From contig NC_017586.1 of the NCBI RefSeq assembly GCF_000240165.1, positions 5,965,228 through 6,029,227 of the forward strand: 64,000 nucleotides of DNA. Reading direction: 5' to 3'. Position 1 is the stretch's first letter. Every line of letters starts with the position of its first letter. Made by a program: the position numbers and the translations under genes. Source of the stretch: Streptantibioticus cattleyicolor NRRL 8057 = DSM 46488 (GTDB taxonomy: Bacteria; Actinomycetota; Actinomycetes; Streptomycetales; Streptomycetaceae). The notes under the pieces were generated by a model. It had not been told where the DNA came from and did no database searches. It was given only the letters and a program-made list of their open reading frames with translations. Of this stretch, positions 9,261 to 16,801 are shown one piece after another.

Positions 9261-10103
9261 ATGACGGACGCCGCCGACTGGATGCGCGGGAGCGACCGCC
9301 CCCCGGTGGAACTGCACACCGACCGGGCCCACGCCGCCCGGGTCTACGACTACCTGCTCGGCGGCAAGACCAACTACGCCGCCGACCGGCTCGCCGCCGA
9401 GGAGGCGCTGGCCGTCCTGCCGAACGCCGCGTCGACCGCCCGGCACAACCGCGCGTTCATGCACCGTGTCGCCCGCCACCTGGCCGTCCGGGCGGGGATA
9501 CACCAGTTCCTGGACATCGGCACCGGCATCCCCACCTCACCCAACCTGCACGAGGTGGTGCAGGCGGTGGTCCCGCACGCACGGGTCGTCTACGCCGACA
9601 ACGACCCCATCGTGCTCACCCACTCCCGGGCCCTGCACGTCAGCCACCCCGGCGGACGCACCGCCTACGTCCACGGCGACCTGTGCGACCCCGAGGCGAT
9701 CCTGGCCTCCCCCGAACTGCGCGAGACGCTCGACCTGGAGCGCCCGGTCGCCCTGACCCTGGTGGCCGTCCTGCACTGGCTCCCCCGCGACCAGGACCCG
9801 TACGACATCGTGCGCCGGCTGACCGACCGGCTGGCCCCCGGCAGCTACCTGGCGTTATCGCACGTCACCGCGGACTTCGAGCACGACATCGACCGGATCT
9901 CCGAGACCTTCGAGCGGACCGGCTCGCAGGTCAACGCGCGGACCAGGGCCGAGGTGGCGCGCTTCTTCGACGGGCTGGAACTGATCGAGCCCGGCATCGA
10001 GGTGGTCCAGCGCTGGCGCCCCGAGGAGGGCGACCCCACCCTGCTCGACCAGGTCGGCGACGCCCAGGTGCCGCTCTACGGCGGGGTGGCCCGCAAGCCC
10101 TGA
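9261..10103 (+). CDS. DUF574-family SAM-dependent methyltransferase (copy 1)
   Basis: This is a 280-residue protein of the DUF574 (PF04672-like) family, a streptomycete-enriched class of predicted SAM methyltransferases. Family hallmarks are ARVYDYLLGGKTNYAADR near the N-terminus, the FLDIGTGIPT SAM-binding loop, YADNDPIVL as the acidic motif II, and a C-terminal GGVARKP. The ATG at 9261 has a strong GGGGAGGGG ribosome site. Substrates are unknown. Members often sit next to HATPase or DUF397/XRE regulators, as here. A second family member is at 20789. Confidence 0.9.
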   Translation: MTDAADWMRGSDRPPVELHTDRAHAARVYDYLLGGKTNYAADRLAAEEALAVLPNAASTARHNRAFMHRVARHLAVRAGIHQFLDIGTGIPTSPNLHEVVQAVVPHARVVYADNDPIVLTHSRALHVSHPGGRTAYVHGDLCDPEAILASPELRETLDLERPVALTLVAVLHWLPRDQDPYDIVRRLTDRLAPGSYLALSHVTADFEHDIDRISETFERTGSQVNARTRAEVARFFDGLELIEPGIEVVQRWRPEEGDPTLLDQVGDAQVPLYGGVARKP

Positions 10104-10111
10104 ACCGGTCG

Positions 10112-10139
10112 GCGCCCGCGACCCGGTGGCCGCGGGCGC
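10112..10139. terminator. Hairpin between convergent genes
   Basis: GCGCCCGCG and CGCGGGCGC form a perfect 9-bp stem with a 10-base loop. It lies between the stop codons of the DUF574 methyltransferase (plus) and the RsbW-like ATPase (minus). It probably serves both strands. Confidence 0.5.
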
Positions 10140-10147
10140 GCCACTGA

Positions 10148-10672
10148 TCACCGCGCGGTCAGCGCGGCCCACACCGCCTTGCCGGAGGCGTCCGGGGTGG
10201 TCCACCCCCACGAGTCGCTGAGCGCGTCGATCACATGGAGGCCGCGCCCGGACTCGGCGAAGTAGTCCGGCTTCCGTATCACCGGCACCTCGGGGTTGGG
10301 GTCGCAGACCGCGCACAGCACGGTGCGGTCGCGGCGCAGCAGCCCGAGCCAGACCGGTCGGGCGGAGGCGCGCCGGCCGCGCGGACCGGCCACGCCGTAC
10401 CGCAGGGCGTTGCTCAGCAACTCGGAGACGACCACCGCGACGTCGTCCACCACGGTGGCCAGGCCCCAGCCGCCGAGCGTGCGCCGGGTGAACTGCCGTG
10501 CCTCACCGGTGGCCTGGGGGTCGGCACCGAGCGCGCAGGCGGCGAAGCCGGTGGCGCCGTGCCCCAGTTCGCCGAGGGGGAACGCCTCGTCGGCGGCGGC
10601 GGCGAGCCAGTGTCTGCCACCCGGCCCCTCGGAGAGCACGTCACCTGTCGAACCGGCCGGATGTGCAGTCAT
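10148..10672 (-). CDS. RsbW-like ATP-binding protein (HATPase_c)
   Basis: This is a 174-residue stand-alone GHKL ATPase domain, the type used as anti-sigma or regulatory serine kinases in streptomycetes. The N box (VVSELLSNALRYG) and the G box (ESGRGLHVIDALSDSWGW) are intact. The ATG at 10672 has GGAG six bases upstream and was preferred to a GTG at 10708. Its target cannot be read from the sequence. A 12-bp tandem repeat occupies the region upstream of its start. Confidence 0.85.
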   Translation of the reverse strand: MTAHPAGSTGDVLSEGPGGRHWLAAAADEAFPLGELGHGATGFAACALGADPQATGEARQFTRRTLGGWGLATVVDDVAVVVSELLSNALRYGVAGPRGRRASARPVWLGLLRRDRTVLCAVCDPNPEVPVIRKPDYFAESGRGLHVIDALSDSWGWTTPDASGKAVWAALTAR

Positions 10673-10755
10673 CAACAACTCCGCGGTGCCTCTTCGGGCA
10701 ATCGTCACGAACGGGCCTGGGCGATTCCACTATCCCCGCATCCTTCTGGTGCTGC

Positions 10756-10827
10756 AAGCACATCTGCAATTACAGTCGTAAGGACATCGGTAAGCACATC
10801 CGCGCTTGCATCGGTAAGAACGGATGC
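10756..10827. repeat. Six degenerate 12-bp tandem repeats in a divergent promoter region
   Basis: Six consecutive 12-base units fill 72 bp: AAGCACATCTGC, AATTACAGTCGT, AAGGACATCGGT, AAGCACATCCGC, GCTTGCATCGGT and AAGAACGGATGC. Units 1 and 4 differ at one base, and CATCGGTAAG recurs exactly 24 bases apart (10785 and 10809). The block is much less GC-rich than its surroundings. It lies between the divergent RsbW-like gene and the DUF397 gene. It could be a multi-site operator or a decayed minisatellite. Confidence 0.6.
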
Positions 10828-10896
10828 ACGTGCACGAGGAGTTGACGGTCCGTCAGCTCCCAACTGTGTGCCCTGGTACGACGAGGAGCAGCCGCG

Positions 10897-11160
10897 ATGG
10901 ACCAGACAGACAACGGCGTGTACAACGGCGTGCAGTCCACCCGGATCGAAGGCGTGCGGTGGCTCAAGAGCCGGCGCAGCAACCCCAGCGGCAACTGCGT
11001 CGAAGTGGCCGCACTGCCCGACGGCGGGTTCGCCGTGCGCAACTCCCGCCACCCCGAGGGCCCGGCGCTGATCTACACCCACGCCGAGCTGGCGGCCTTC
11101 GTCGGCGGCGCCAAGGACGGCGACTTCGACGCCCTGGTGGCGGGCGAGGGCACCCGGTGA
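10897..11160 (+). CDS. DUF397 domain protein
   Basis: This is an 87-residue protein with a single DUF397 domain. The family core is clear: RWLKSRRSNPSGNCVEVA followed by LPDGGFAVRNSRHPEGPALIYT. In streptomycetes these small proteins are encoded beside Scr1/BldB-type XRE regulators and probably modulate them as partner proteins. Such a regulator follows at 11300 on the same strand, so the two are a likely functional pair. The ribosome site is GAGGAGC about ten bases upstream. Confidence 0.92.
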   Translation: MDQTDNGVYNGVQSTRIEGVRWLKSRRSNPSGNCVEVAALPDGGFAVRNSRHPEGPALIYTHAELAAFVGGAKDGDFDALVAGEGTR

Positions 11161-11299
11161 GCCGGGGGTCCCGGGGCCACCCGCGCCCCGCCCGGGCACC
11201 GCACCGCCCCGGGACCCGAACCGGCGGCCACCGGCGCTGTACCGGACCGCGTCCCGGATGTCAGACTGAGTGCTTGCCCAGTCACTCACGGGAGTTGGA

Positions 11300-12202
11300 A
11301 TGACCGCGATGATGCGGCCGGACAGCCAGCCGTCGATAAAGCGCTACCTGGACCATCCCCGGGGCGGCCCCACCGTCCTGCGGATCGTGCTCGGCACCCA
11401 GCTGCGCAAACTGCGCGAGGCGGCAGGCATCTCCCGTGAGCACGCCGGGGACGCCATCCGCGGCTCGCACGCCAAGATCAGCCGCCTCGAACTGGGCCGG
11501 GTCAGCTTCAAGGAACGCGACGTCGCCGACCTGCTCACCCTCTACGGCGTCCACGACGAGGACGAGCGCGCCGAATACCTCACCCTGGCCCGGCACGCCA
11601 ACACCCCGGGCTGGTGGTACCGGTACGGCGACGTGCTGCCGTCCTGGTTCGAGACCCACATCGGGCTGGAGGAGGCGGCCACCCTGATCCGCACCTACGA
11701 GGTGCAGTTCGTCCCCGGCCTGCTGCAGACCGAGGAGTACGCCAGGGCGGTCACCCGGCTCGGCCACCCCGACGCCTCGGCGCGGGAGATAGAGCGCCGC
11801 GTCGATCTGCGGATGGCCCGGCAGAAGATGCTGGCCCAGCCGGAGGCGCCCCGGCTGTGGGCGGTGATCGACGAAGCCGCGCTGCGCAGACCACTCGGCG
11901 GACCGGAGGCCATGCGCGACCAGCTGACGCACCTGCTGCGCATGGCCGAGCTGCCCAACGTCACCATCCAGGTCGCCCCGTTCAGCGTCGGCGGCCTCGC
12001 CGCGGCGGGCGGACCCATCACCATCCTGCGGTTCCAGGAACCGGACCTGCCCGACATCGTCTACCTGGAACAGCTGACCAGCGCCCTCTACCTGGACAAG
12101 CCCGACGACATCGACCGCTACCTGACGGTGATGGACCGGCTGTGCGCCGAGGCCGCCGAGCCGCGCCACTCGGTGAGGTTCATAAAGGAACTCCTGGTCT
12201 GA
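11300..12202 (+). CDS. Scr1-like XRE-family transcriptional regulator (HTH plus DUF5753)
   Basis: This is a 300-residue DNA-binding protein. A cro/CI-type HTH lies near residues 30-85 (LGTQLRKLREAAGISREHAGD...KISRLELGR). A C-terminal ligand- or partner-binding domain of DUF5753 type follows, with the family stretch FVPGLLQTEEYARAV and the TIQVAPFSVGG segment. It pairs with the DUF397 gene upstream. The ATG at 11300 has GGGAG at a suitable distance and was preferred to the upstream ORF start. A strong hairpin follows the stop. Confidence 0.92.
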   Translation: MTAMMRPDSQPSIKRYLDHPRGGPTVLRIVLGTQLRKLREAAGISREHAGDAIRGSHAKISRLELGRVSFKERDVADLLTLYGVHDEDERAEYLTLARHANTPGWWYRYGDVLPSWFETHIGLEEAATLIRTYEVQFVPGLLQTEEYARAVTRLGHPDASAREIERRVDLRMARQKMLAQPEAPRLWAVIDEAALRRPLGGPEAMRDQLTHLLRMAELPNVTIQVAPFSVGGLAAAGGPITILRFQEPDLPDIVYLEQLTSALYLDKPDDIDRYLTVMDRLCAEAAEPRHSVRFIKELLV

Positions 12203-12206
12203 CCGC

Positions 12207-12232
12207 GTGGTGCCGTCCGCGTACGGCACCAC
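12207..12232 (+). terminator. 10-bp stem hairpin after the XRE gene
   Basis: GTGGTGCCGT and ACGGCACCAC form a perfect 10-bp stem around the 6-base loop CCGCGT, starting four bases after the stop codon. No U tract follows, as is common in streptomycetes. It separates the regulator from the next gene, whose ATG is at 12246. Confidence 0.65.
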
Positions 12233-12245
12233 GGGGCGGCACGCT

Positions 12246-14210
12246 ATGCGGGTGCCTTCACTTCCCAACCAACTCCAACCCGAGGCGCCCGCGCGGCACA
12301 TGGTGGTCTGCGGTGACGACGCGCTCGCCCGCCGCCTCGCCGACGAGCTGTCCGCCGTCTACGGCGAGCAGGTGGTGCTCGTCGTGCCGGCGGCCGGCGA
12401 GGACCCCGGCACGGCCTTCCCGATCGCCGGACTGCCGGTCACCGGCCGCGCGGCGATGATCCTCGGCCGGGTGGCCGGCGCGGTCGGCCGCGCCCCGGCG
12501 ACGGGCTCCGGCCCGCCGCGGATCGTCGAGGCGGCCACCGCCGACGACGAGGCGCTGATCGAGGCCGGTGTGCTCCAGGCCGCCGCGCTCGCCCTGGTCT
12601 TCGACGACGACGAGGCCAACATCCACGCCGCGTTGCGCGCCCGGCGCCTCAACCCCCGGCTGCGCCTGGTGATCCGGCTGTACAACCGGCGGCTCGGCCA
12701 GTACCTCGCGGAACTGCTGGACCAGGCGGTCACCGCCACCGCCCCGGACGGCCGGCCACCGCACGGTGACGACCCGGCGCCGGACGCCCCCTCACAACTC
12801 CCGCCCCCCGACGAGGCGTACGACACCTCCACCACCGTCCTCTCCGACGCCGACACCGCCGCCCCCGCGCTGGCCGCCGCCGCGGTCGCAGGCACCAGCA
12901 AGGTGCTCCAGGCCGACGGACTCCTGCTGCGCGCCACCGAACGCACCGCGGACCGCCGCGCCGACACCGGACCACCGGCCGTCTGCACCCTGGCCGTACT
13001 CTCCGGCAACCGCGGCCGGGGCACCGCAGACGCCACCGGACCACTGCTGCTGCCCTCGGACGCGGAGGTGGAACGCGCCTCGCCGGAACGCAGCACCATG
13101 GTGCTGGAGAAGGTCGCCCGGGGCGGCCCGCCCGCACCGGCCTCCCGGCTGGGCACCGGATCGCTGCCGCTGCGCTCGCTGTTCTCCCGGCGGCTGCGCT
13201 GGGCGCTGGGCGGCCTCGTCGCCGCCGTCGGCGCGCTCGCCGTCGCCTCCTGGCTGGTCACCGGTGAACGCCCGGTGCACGCGGGCTACTTGACGCTGCT
13301 CGACCTGTTCGCCATAGACGACCCGGCGATCGGCCAGCCGGCCGGCCGCAAGATCCTGCAACTGCTCGCCGGGCTCACCGGGTTGCTGCTGCTGCCGCTG
13401 CTGGTGGCCGCCGCGCTGGAGGCCATGGGCACCTTCCGGGACGCCACCACGCTGCGCCGTCCGCCGCGCCGGATGGCCGGTCACGTCGTCCTGCTGGGCC
13501 TGGGCAAGATCGGCTCACGGGTGCTGACCAGGCTGCGGGAGCTGGACATCCCGGTGGTCTGCGTCGAGCGCGACCCCAAGGCCCGCGGGGTCGCCCTCGC
13601 CCGCAGCCTGCGCGTCCCCACCCTGATCGGCGACATCACCCAGGAAGGCGTGCTGGAGGCGGCGCACATCGGCCGCAGCCACGCCCTGCTCGCCCTCACC
13701 AGCTCCGACACCACCAACCTGGAGGCGGTGCTCTACGCGCGCAGCTGCAAACCGGACGTCGGCGCGGTGATGCGGCTCCACGACGACCAGTTCGCCGGCG
13801 CCGTCTACCGCACGCTGCGCGATTCCCATCCGCAGGCGCTCACCCGCAGCCGCAGCGTCTCCTCGCTGGCCGCCCCCGCGTTCGCCGCCGCCATGATGGG
13901 GCGCCAGATCCTCGGGGCCATCCCGGTCGAGCGCAAGGTGCTGCTCTTCGTCACCGTGGAGGCCGGCGGCCACCCCCAGCTGGCCGGGCGCACGGTGGCC
14001 GAGGCGTTCCGCCCGGGCGCCTGGCGGGTGCTCGCGCTGGAGCTGCCCGGCGCCGCCGGGGCCGGTACGGCGGGGGTGGCCGGGCGGCTGCTGTGGGAGC
14101 TGGCGCCGGACCGGATCCTGCGCCCGCGGGACCGGGTCGTCCTGGTGGCCACCCGCCAGGGCCTGGGTGAACTCCTCGGCCGCCGCACCCGCTCGCGGAC
14201 CACCGTCTGA
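12246..14210 (+). CDS. Double RCK/TrkA-N domain ion-transport protein
   Basis: This is a 654-residue protein of the potassium channel/TrkA regulatory family. The first Rossmann-like RCK_N domain spans about residues 15-165, then a long low-complexity linker. Two hydrophobic helices around residues 320-395 flank a short loop, as in 2-TM channels, though I see no canonical TVGYG filter. A second, well-conserved RCK_N domain follows (HVVLLGLGKIGSRVL, with acidic CVERD binding the NAD ribose), then an RCK_C-like tail. It probably gates monovalent cation flux in response to nucleotides. The ATG at 12246 lies just after a hairpin. A GTG at 12207 would put the start inside that hairpin. Confidence 0.8.
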   Translation: MRVPSLPNQLQPEAPARHMVVCGDDALARRLADELSAVYGEQVVLVVPAAGEDPGTAFPIAGLPVTGRAAMILGRVAGAVGRAPATGSGPPRIVEAATADDEALIEAGVLQAAALALVFDDDEANIHAALRARRLNPRLRLVIRLYNRRLGQYLAELLDQAVTATAPDGRPPHGDDPAPDAPSQLPPPDEAYDTSTTVLSDADTAAPALAAAAVAGTSKVLQADGLLLRATERTADRRADTGPPAVCTLAVLSGNRGRGTADATGPLLLPSDAEVERASPERSTMVLEKVARGGPPAPASRLGTGSLPLRSLFSRRLRWALGGLVAAVGALAVASWLVTGERPVHAGYLTLLDLFAIDDPAIGQPAGRKILQLLAGLTGLLLLPLLVAAALEAMGTFRDATTLRRPPRRMAGHVVLLGLGKIGSRVLTRLRELDIPVVCVERDPKARGVALARSLRVPTLIGDITQEGVLEAAHIGRSHALLALTSSDTTNLEAVLYARSCKPDVGAVMRLHDDQFAGAVYRTLRDSHPQALTRSRSVSSLAAPAFAAAMMGRQILGAIPVERKVLLFVTVEAGGHPQLAGRTVAEAFRPGAWRVLALELPGAAGAGTAGVAGRLLWELAPDRILRPRDRVVLVATRQGLGELLGRRTRSRTTV

Positions 14211-14266
14211 AGAAACCTTTCCCCACCGCGACGGCTGCCGGTCCGCCCCGCTCGCCCCCGCCGACG

Positions 14267-14300
14267 CCGACGGCCCGGACGCTTCCGCCCGGGCCGTCGG
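14267..14300. terminator. 12-bp stem hairpin between convergent genes
   Basis: CCGACGGCCCGG and CCGGGCCGTCGG pair perfectly over 12 bp with a 10-base loop. The hairpin lies between the stop of the RCK gene (14210) and the convergent stop at 14354. It is likely a bidirectional terminator. Confidence 0.65.
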
Positions 14301-14353
14301 ACCGTTCCTGGACCGCACGTCCGCCAGGTGAGGGCGGGGCGTACGGCGCGCGG

Positions 14354-14815
14354 CTACAGCTTGGAGACCCCCAGGACCTTCTGCGCCGAGCCGACCCGCT
14401 GTCGCGGGGTCTGGCCCACGTCGTCGATGATGGCCGCGGCCGTCACCTTGTCCCCGACCCGGTAACGGGACGAAGTGTCCTGGACGTTGGGCGTGATGCC
14501 CACCCAGTCGTGCGTCTCGCCGTCGCAGCGCAGCACGAAGCGCTTCTTCTGGTAGGCGGAGCCGAACTGGACGACCCCGGTGCGCCGGTTCTGTGCGGCG
14601 AAGAAGACGCCGGGCTGCCGCACACTCCGTTCGCAGGAGTAGGTCCCCTCGACGACCAGGTTCTCCTCGTGGCCGGGGATGAGCATCGCCCGGTCGACCG
14701 TGATCGTGCCGAGGTCGTCGTCGGCCCGGGCGACACCCGGGGCGGTGACGACGGCGGCGGGCAGGAGCAGCGCGGCGGCGGTTGCCGCGCGCCGCAGACC
14801 GGTTCGCACGTGCAT
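14354..14815 (-). CDS. Small secreted protein, function unknown
   Basis: This is a 153-residue protein with a clear Sec signal peptide: basic start, long Ala/Leu core, and likely cleavage after VARA near residue 31. The mature part has two cysteines about 50 residues apart (YSCERS and LRCDGE) that could form a disulfide. I do not recognise the family. The ATG at 14815 has an AGAAAGG ribosome site. The gene is convergent with the RCK gene. Confidence 0.7.
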   Translation of the reverse strand: MHVRTGLRRAATAAALLLPAAVVTAPGVARADDDLGTITVDRAMLIPGHEENLVVEGTYSCERSVRQPGVFFAAQNRRTGVVQFGSAYQKKRFVLRCDGETHDWVGITPNVQDTSSRYRVGDKVTAAAIIDDVGQTPRQRVGSAQKVLGVSKL

Positions 14816-14941
14816 ATGGCGGTGCCTTTCTTCCGTCAGGGCGTCCCGATCGTAGGGCCGGGTACCACGCCCGACGCCCCGCCGCGCGCCGGAACGGCGC
14901 CGCCTGCACCACCGATTCACCGGTACGGGTGGCGGCGGCCG

Positions 14942-15112
14942 TCACATGCGGTGGCCGCCCAGGTGGAACAGGAGCCAGACGAACCCGGCGAACAGATGGG
15001 TGGCGAAGACGTAGACGAAGACCCGCAGGAGGACCCCGCGCTCCTTGGCCTTCTCGGTGACCTTCTCGTCCTCGGGCGCCGGAAGCGCCCCTCGAGGGGC
15101 GGCGCCGGTCAT
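14942..15112 (-). CDS. Small single-span membrane protein of 56 residues
   Basis: This short gene starts at ATG 15112, seven bases or so after AGGAG. It encodes a charged N-terminal half (PEDEKVTEKAKERG) followed by one hydrophobic segment (VLLRVFVYVFATHLFAGFVWLLFHLGG) near the C-terminus. It resembles the DUF6126-type small membrane proteins I recall from streptomycetes. The ribosome site, good codon bias and sharp hydrophobic segment support it as real. Its function is unknown. Confidence 0.7.
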   Translation of the reverse strand: MTGAAPRGALPAPEDEKVTEKAKERGVLLRVFVYVFATHLFAGFVWLLFHLGGHRM

Positions 15113-15169
15113 CGCGGTTCTCCTGCTCGGCGTGGGCGGCCCCCAACGGTACCCCGCGCCCGGGCCCGG

Positions 15170-15718
15170 TCAGCCGTCGCCGGCCTGGTCCCCCAAGGTG
15201 TGCGGAACGCCGGCCGGCGGCACCGACGGGGCGGTCGCCCGGCCGAGGGAGAGCTCCAGCAGCCGGTCCCACAGCCCGTCCAGCACGGCGGCGGCCGACC
15301 GCTCGTCGGCCGCGTACCGCCGCGCCAGCCGCGCGGTCTCCTCGTCCCCGGCCCGCCCGGCCAGGGCGCCCAGCAACTCGTACCCCGGCACCGCCAGATG
15401 CGCCAGGACGTAGGCGTCCCGGGCGTTGCCGGCCGGGTGGCCGCCGCGTACCCGGGCCAGCAGCGACTCGCCGAGCGCGGCCAGCGCGAGCCCGGTGTCC
15501 CGGGCGGCCGAGGGGGCGGCGCCGTGGGCGGCCAGCCGCGCCTCCAGGGCGGCCAGGTGTTCGCGGGTCACCGCGCGATGGGCCTGGAGCGGCCCGCGCA
15601 ACTCCGGTACCGCGGTGGCGGAGACCAGCGCGCCCAGCCCGGAGTCGACCAGGCGTTCCAGCGCGTGGACGTCGCGTAGCTGGGCGAGGAACACCTCGCG
15701 TACGGTGGCCGCCCTCAT
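15170..15718 (-). CDS. DUF892/ferritin-like helical protein
   Basis: This is a 182-residue, almost entirely helical, Ala-rich protein. The start VREVFLAQLRDVHALERLVDSGL resembles DUF892/YciE ferritin-like proteins, where acidic and His residues of a four-helix bundle can bind metal. Its ATG overlaps the stop of the upstream hydrogenase protease gene by four bases (ATGA), so the two are translationally coupled. That link suggests a role near hydrogenase maturation or metal handling, but this is inference. Confidence 0.6.
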   Translation of the reverse strand: MRAATVREVFLAQLRDVHALERLVDSGLGALVSATAVPELRGPLQAHRAVTREHLAALEARLAAHGAAPSAARDTGLALAALGESLLARVRGGHPAGNARDAYVLAHLAVPGYELLGALAGRAGDEETARLARRYAADERSAAAVLDGLWDRLLELSLGRATAPSVPPAGVPHTLGDQAGDG

Positions 15719-16362
15719 CGCCGCGCCGCCAGCGGAGCCAGCGGATCCCGCAGCAGCTCACCGGTGAGCGACTCCAGTACCGTCACCGCCCCGGCCACCG
15801 CCGCCCGCACCGGCGCGCTCAGCTGTGCGACCGCGCCCGGCCCGCCGTCCGCCGCCCGGACCAGCGGCTCGCACCCCAGCAGCAGCGTCCGGGGGAGCGG
15901 CGCCCCCTCGTCCCGGGCGATCCGGCGGGCTACCGCGAGCGCCCGCGCGGTTCCGGAGGCGCCGGACGGGTCGGGGGCCGGGGCCGGTTCGAGGAGGTAG
16001 AGGGTGCCGGGCCGGCCGCCGCGCGGCGCCGCGTCCACCAGCACGGCCGCGTGGTAGCCGTCCAGCAGCCGGTCGGCCAGGTCCGTGGCGTGGGTGCCGA
16101 AGTCGACCACGTGCACCCCGGCCGGCACCGGCCTGCCCCGCATCGCCTCGACCACCTCCGGGCCGAAGGAGTCGTCGGCCACCAGCAGTTCGCCGACCCC
16201 GGCGACCAGGATCCGCACCGGCCCCGCCCCGGCCGCCGTACCGGTACGTGCCGTGCGCGCCGGGACGTACCCGTGGGTGCCGGGCCGCCCTCCGGTACGA
16301 GGCCGTACCCGGCCTCCCCGGCGGTAGCGGACCTGGCCGGCCGTCACCGTTGGCTCGCTCAC
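15715..16362 (-). CDS. Hydrogenase maturation protease (HupD/HycI family)
   Basis: This is a 215-residue protein whose second half matches endopeptidases that trim the C-terminus of the [NiFe]-hydrogenase large subunit after nickel insertion. The family pattern is ILVAGVGELLVADDSFGPEVVEAM. The usual GxGNxLxxDDxxG appears as GVGELLVADDSFG, so the Asn is replaced by Glu. VHVVDFGTHATDLA follows. An unusual basic N-terminal extension of about 45 residues precedes the domain. The GTG at 16362 has a strong GGAGGAG site. It is divergent from hypF. The structural hydrogenase genes are not in the window. Confidence 0.8.
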   Translation of the reverse strand: MSEPTVTAGQVRYRRGGRVRPRTGGRPGTHGYVPARTARTGTAAGAGPVRILVAGVGELLVADDSFGPEVVEAMRGRPVPAGVHVVDFGTHATDLADRLLDGYHAAVLVDAAPRGGRPGTLYLLEPAPAPDPSGASGTARALAVARRIARDEGAPLPRTLLLGCEPLVRAADGGPGAVAQLSAPVRAAVAGAVTVLESLTGELLRDPLAPLAARR

Positions 16363-16736
16363 GTCTCCTCCAGGGCGGTCGGGAACGCCGCGGCGACCGC
16401 ACCGCCCGCCGTCCTCGGCGGACCAGGGGCGCCGCCGCCAAATCTGGCACAGCGGGATGTTTCCGACAACGGGAGCGTCGGACCACCGACCGCGGCCGGC
16501 CACCGGCACGGTTGGGCCGGGCGGGCGAAGACCGGCCCGCGGCACGGCGGGGGCCACCCCCGTGCGCCACCCGGGCCCCTACAGTGACCGCGTCCGGCCG
16601 CCACGGCGCACCGCCGACCCGCGCCTGGGCCGCCGTAACGCCGGCGGCGCGCCGGCCGTGGACCGCCGGACGCGGGGGAACTCCGGCCGTCCGGTGCCGG
16701 GTCGTCGCACGTGGGCCGAACCGAGGAGACCAGCGG
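16363..16736. promoter_or_regulatory. Divergent intergenic region between hydrogenase protease and the hypF leader
   Basis: This 374-base region has no gene I can support. It must hold the promoters for the minus-strand protease pair and the plus-strand leader/hypF unit. A TACAGT at 16579-16584 fits the TAnnnT form of a vegetative -10 box for hypF, but I see no matching -35. An imperfect GC hairpin lies near 16541-16564. The strong GAGGAG at 16723-16728 is the ribosome site of the leader ORF. Confidence 0.35.
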
Positions 16737-16799
16737 ATGACGCACCGTCGCATCGAGCCCGCCCGGCCTGCGGTCGCCACCGCCACGGCGGTGAGCTGA
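16737..16799 (+). CDS. 20-residue leader ORF in front of hypF
   Basis: An ATG at 16737 follows a strong GAGGAGACCAGCGG ribosome site. It opens a frame for MTHRRIEPARPAVATATAVS, with its stop at 16797-16799. The hypF GTG begins two bases after that stop and has only a weak ribosome site of its own. The arrangement suggests translational coupling of hypF to a leader peptide. The peptide is basic at its N-terminus and otherwise unremarkable. Confidence 0.45.
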   Translation: MTHRRIEPARPAVATATAVS

Positions 16800-16801
16800 C
16801 C

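Noticed and set aside
6836-9319. Longer N-terminal extension of the PAS-GAF-SpoIIE protein starting at 9319
   Set aside because: It would overlap the divergent methyltransferase gene start at 9261. The ATG at 9010 has a good ribosome site.
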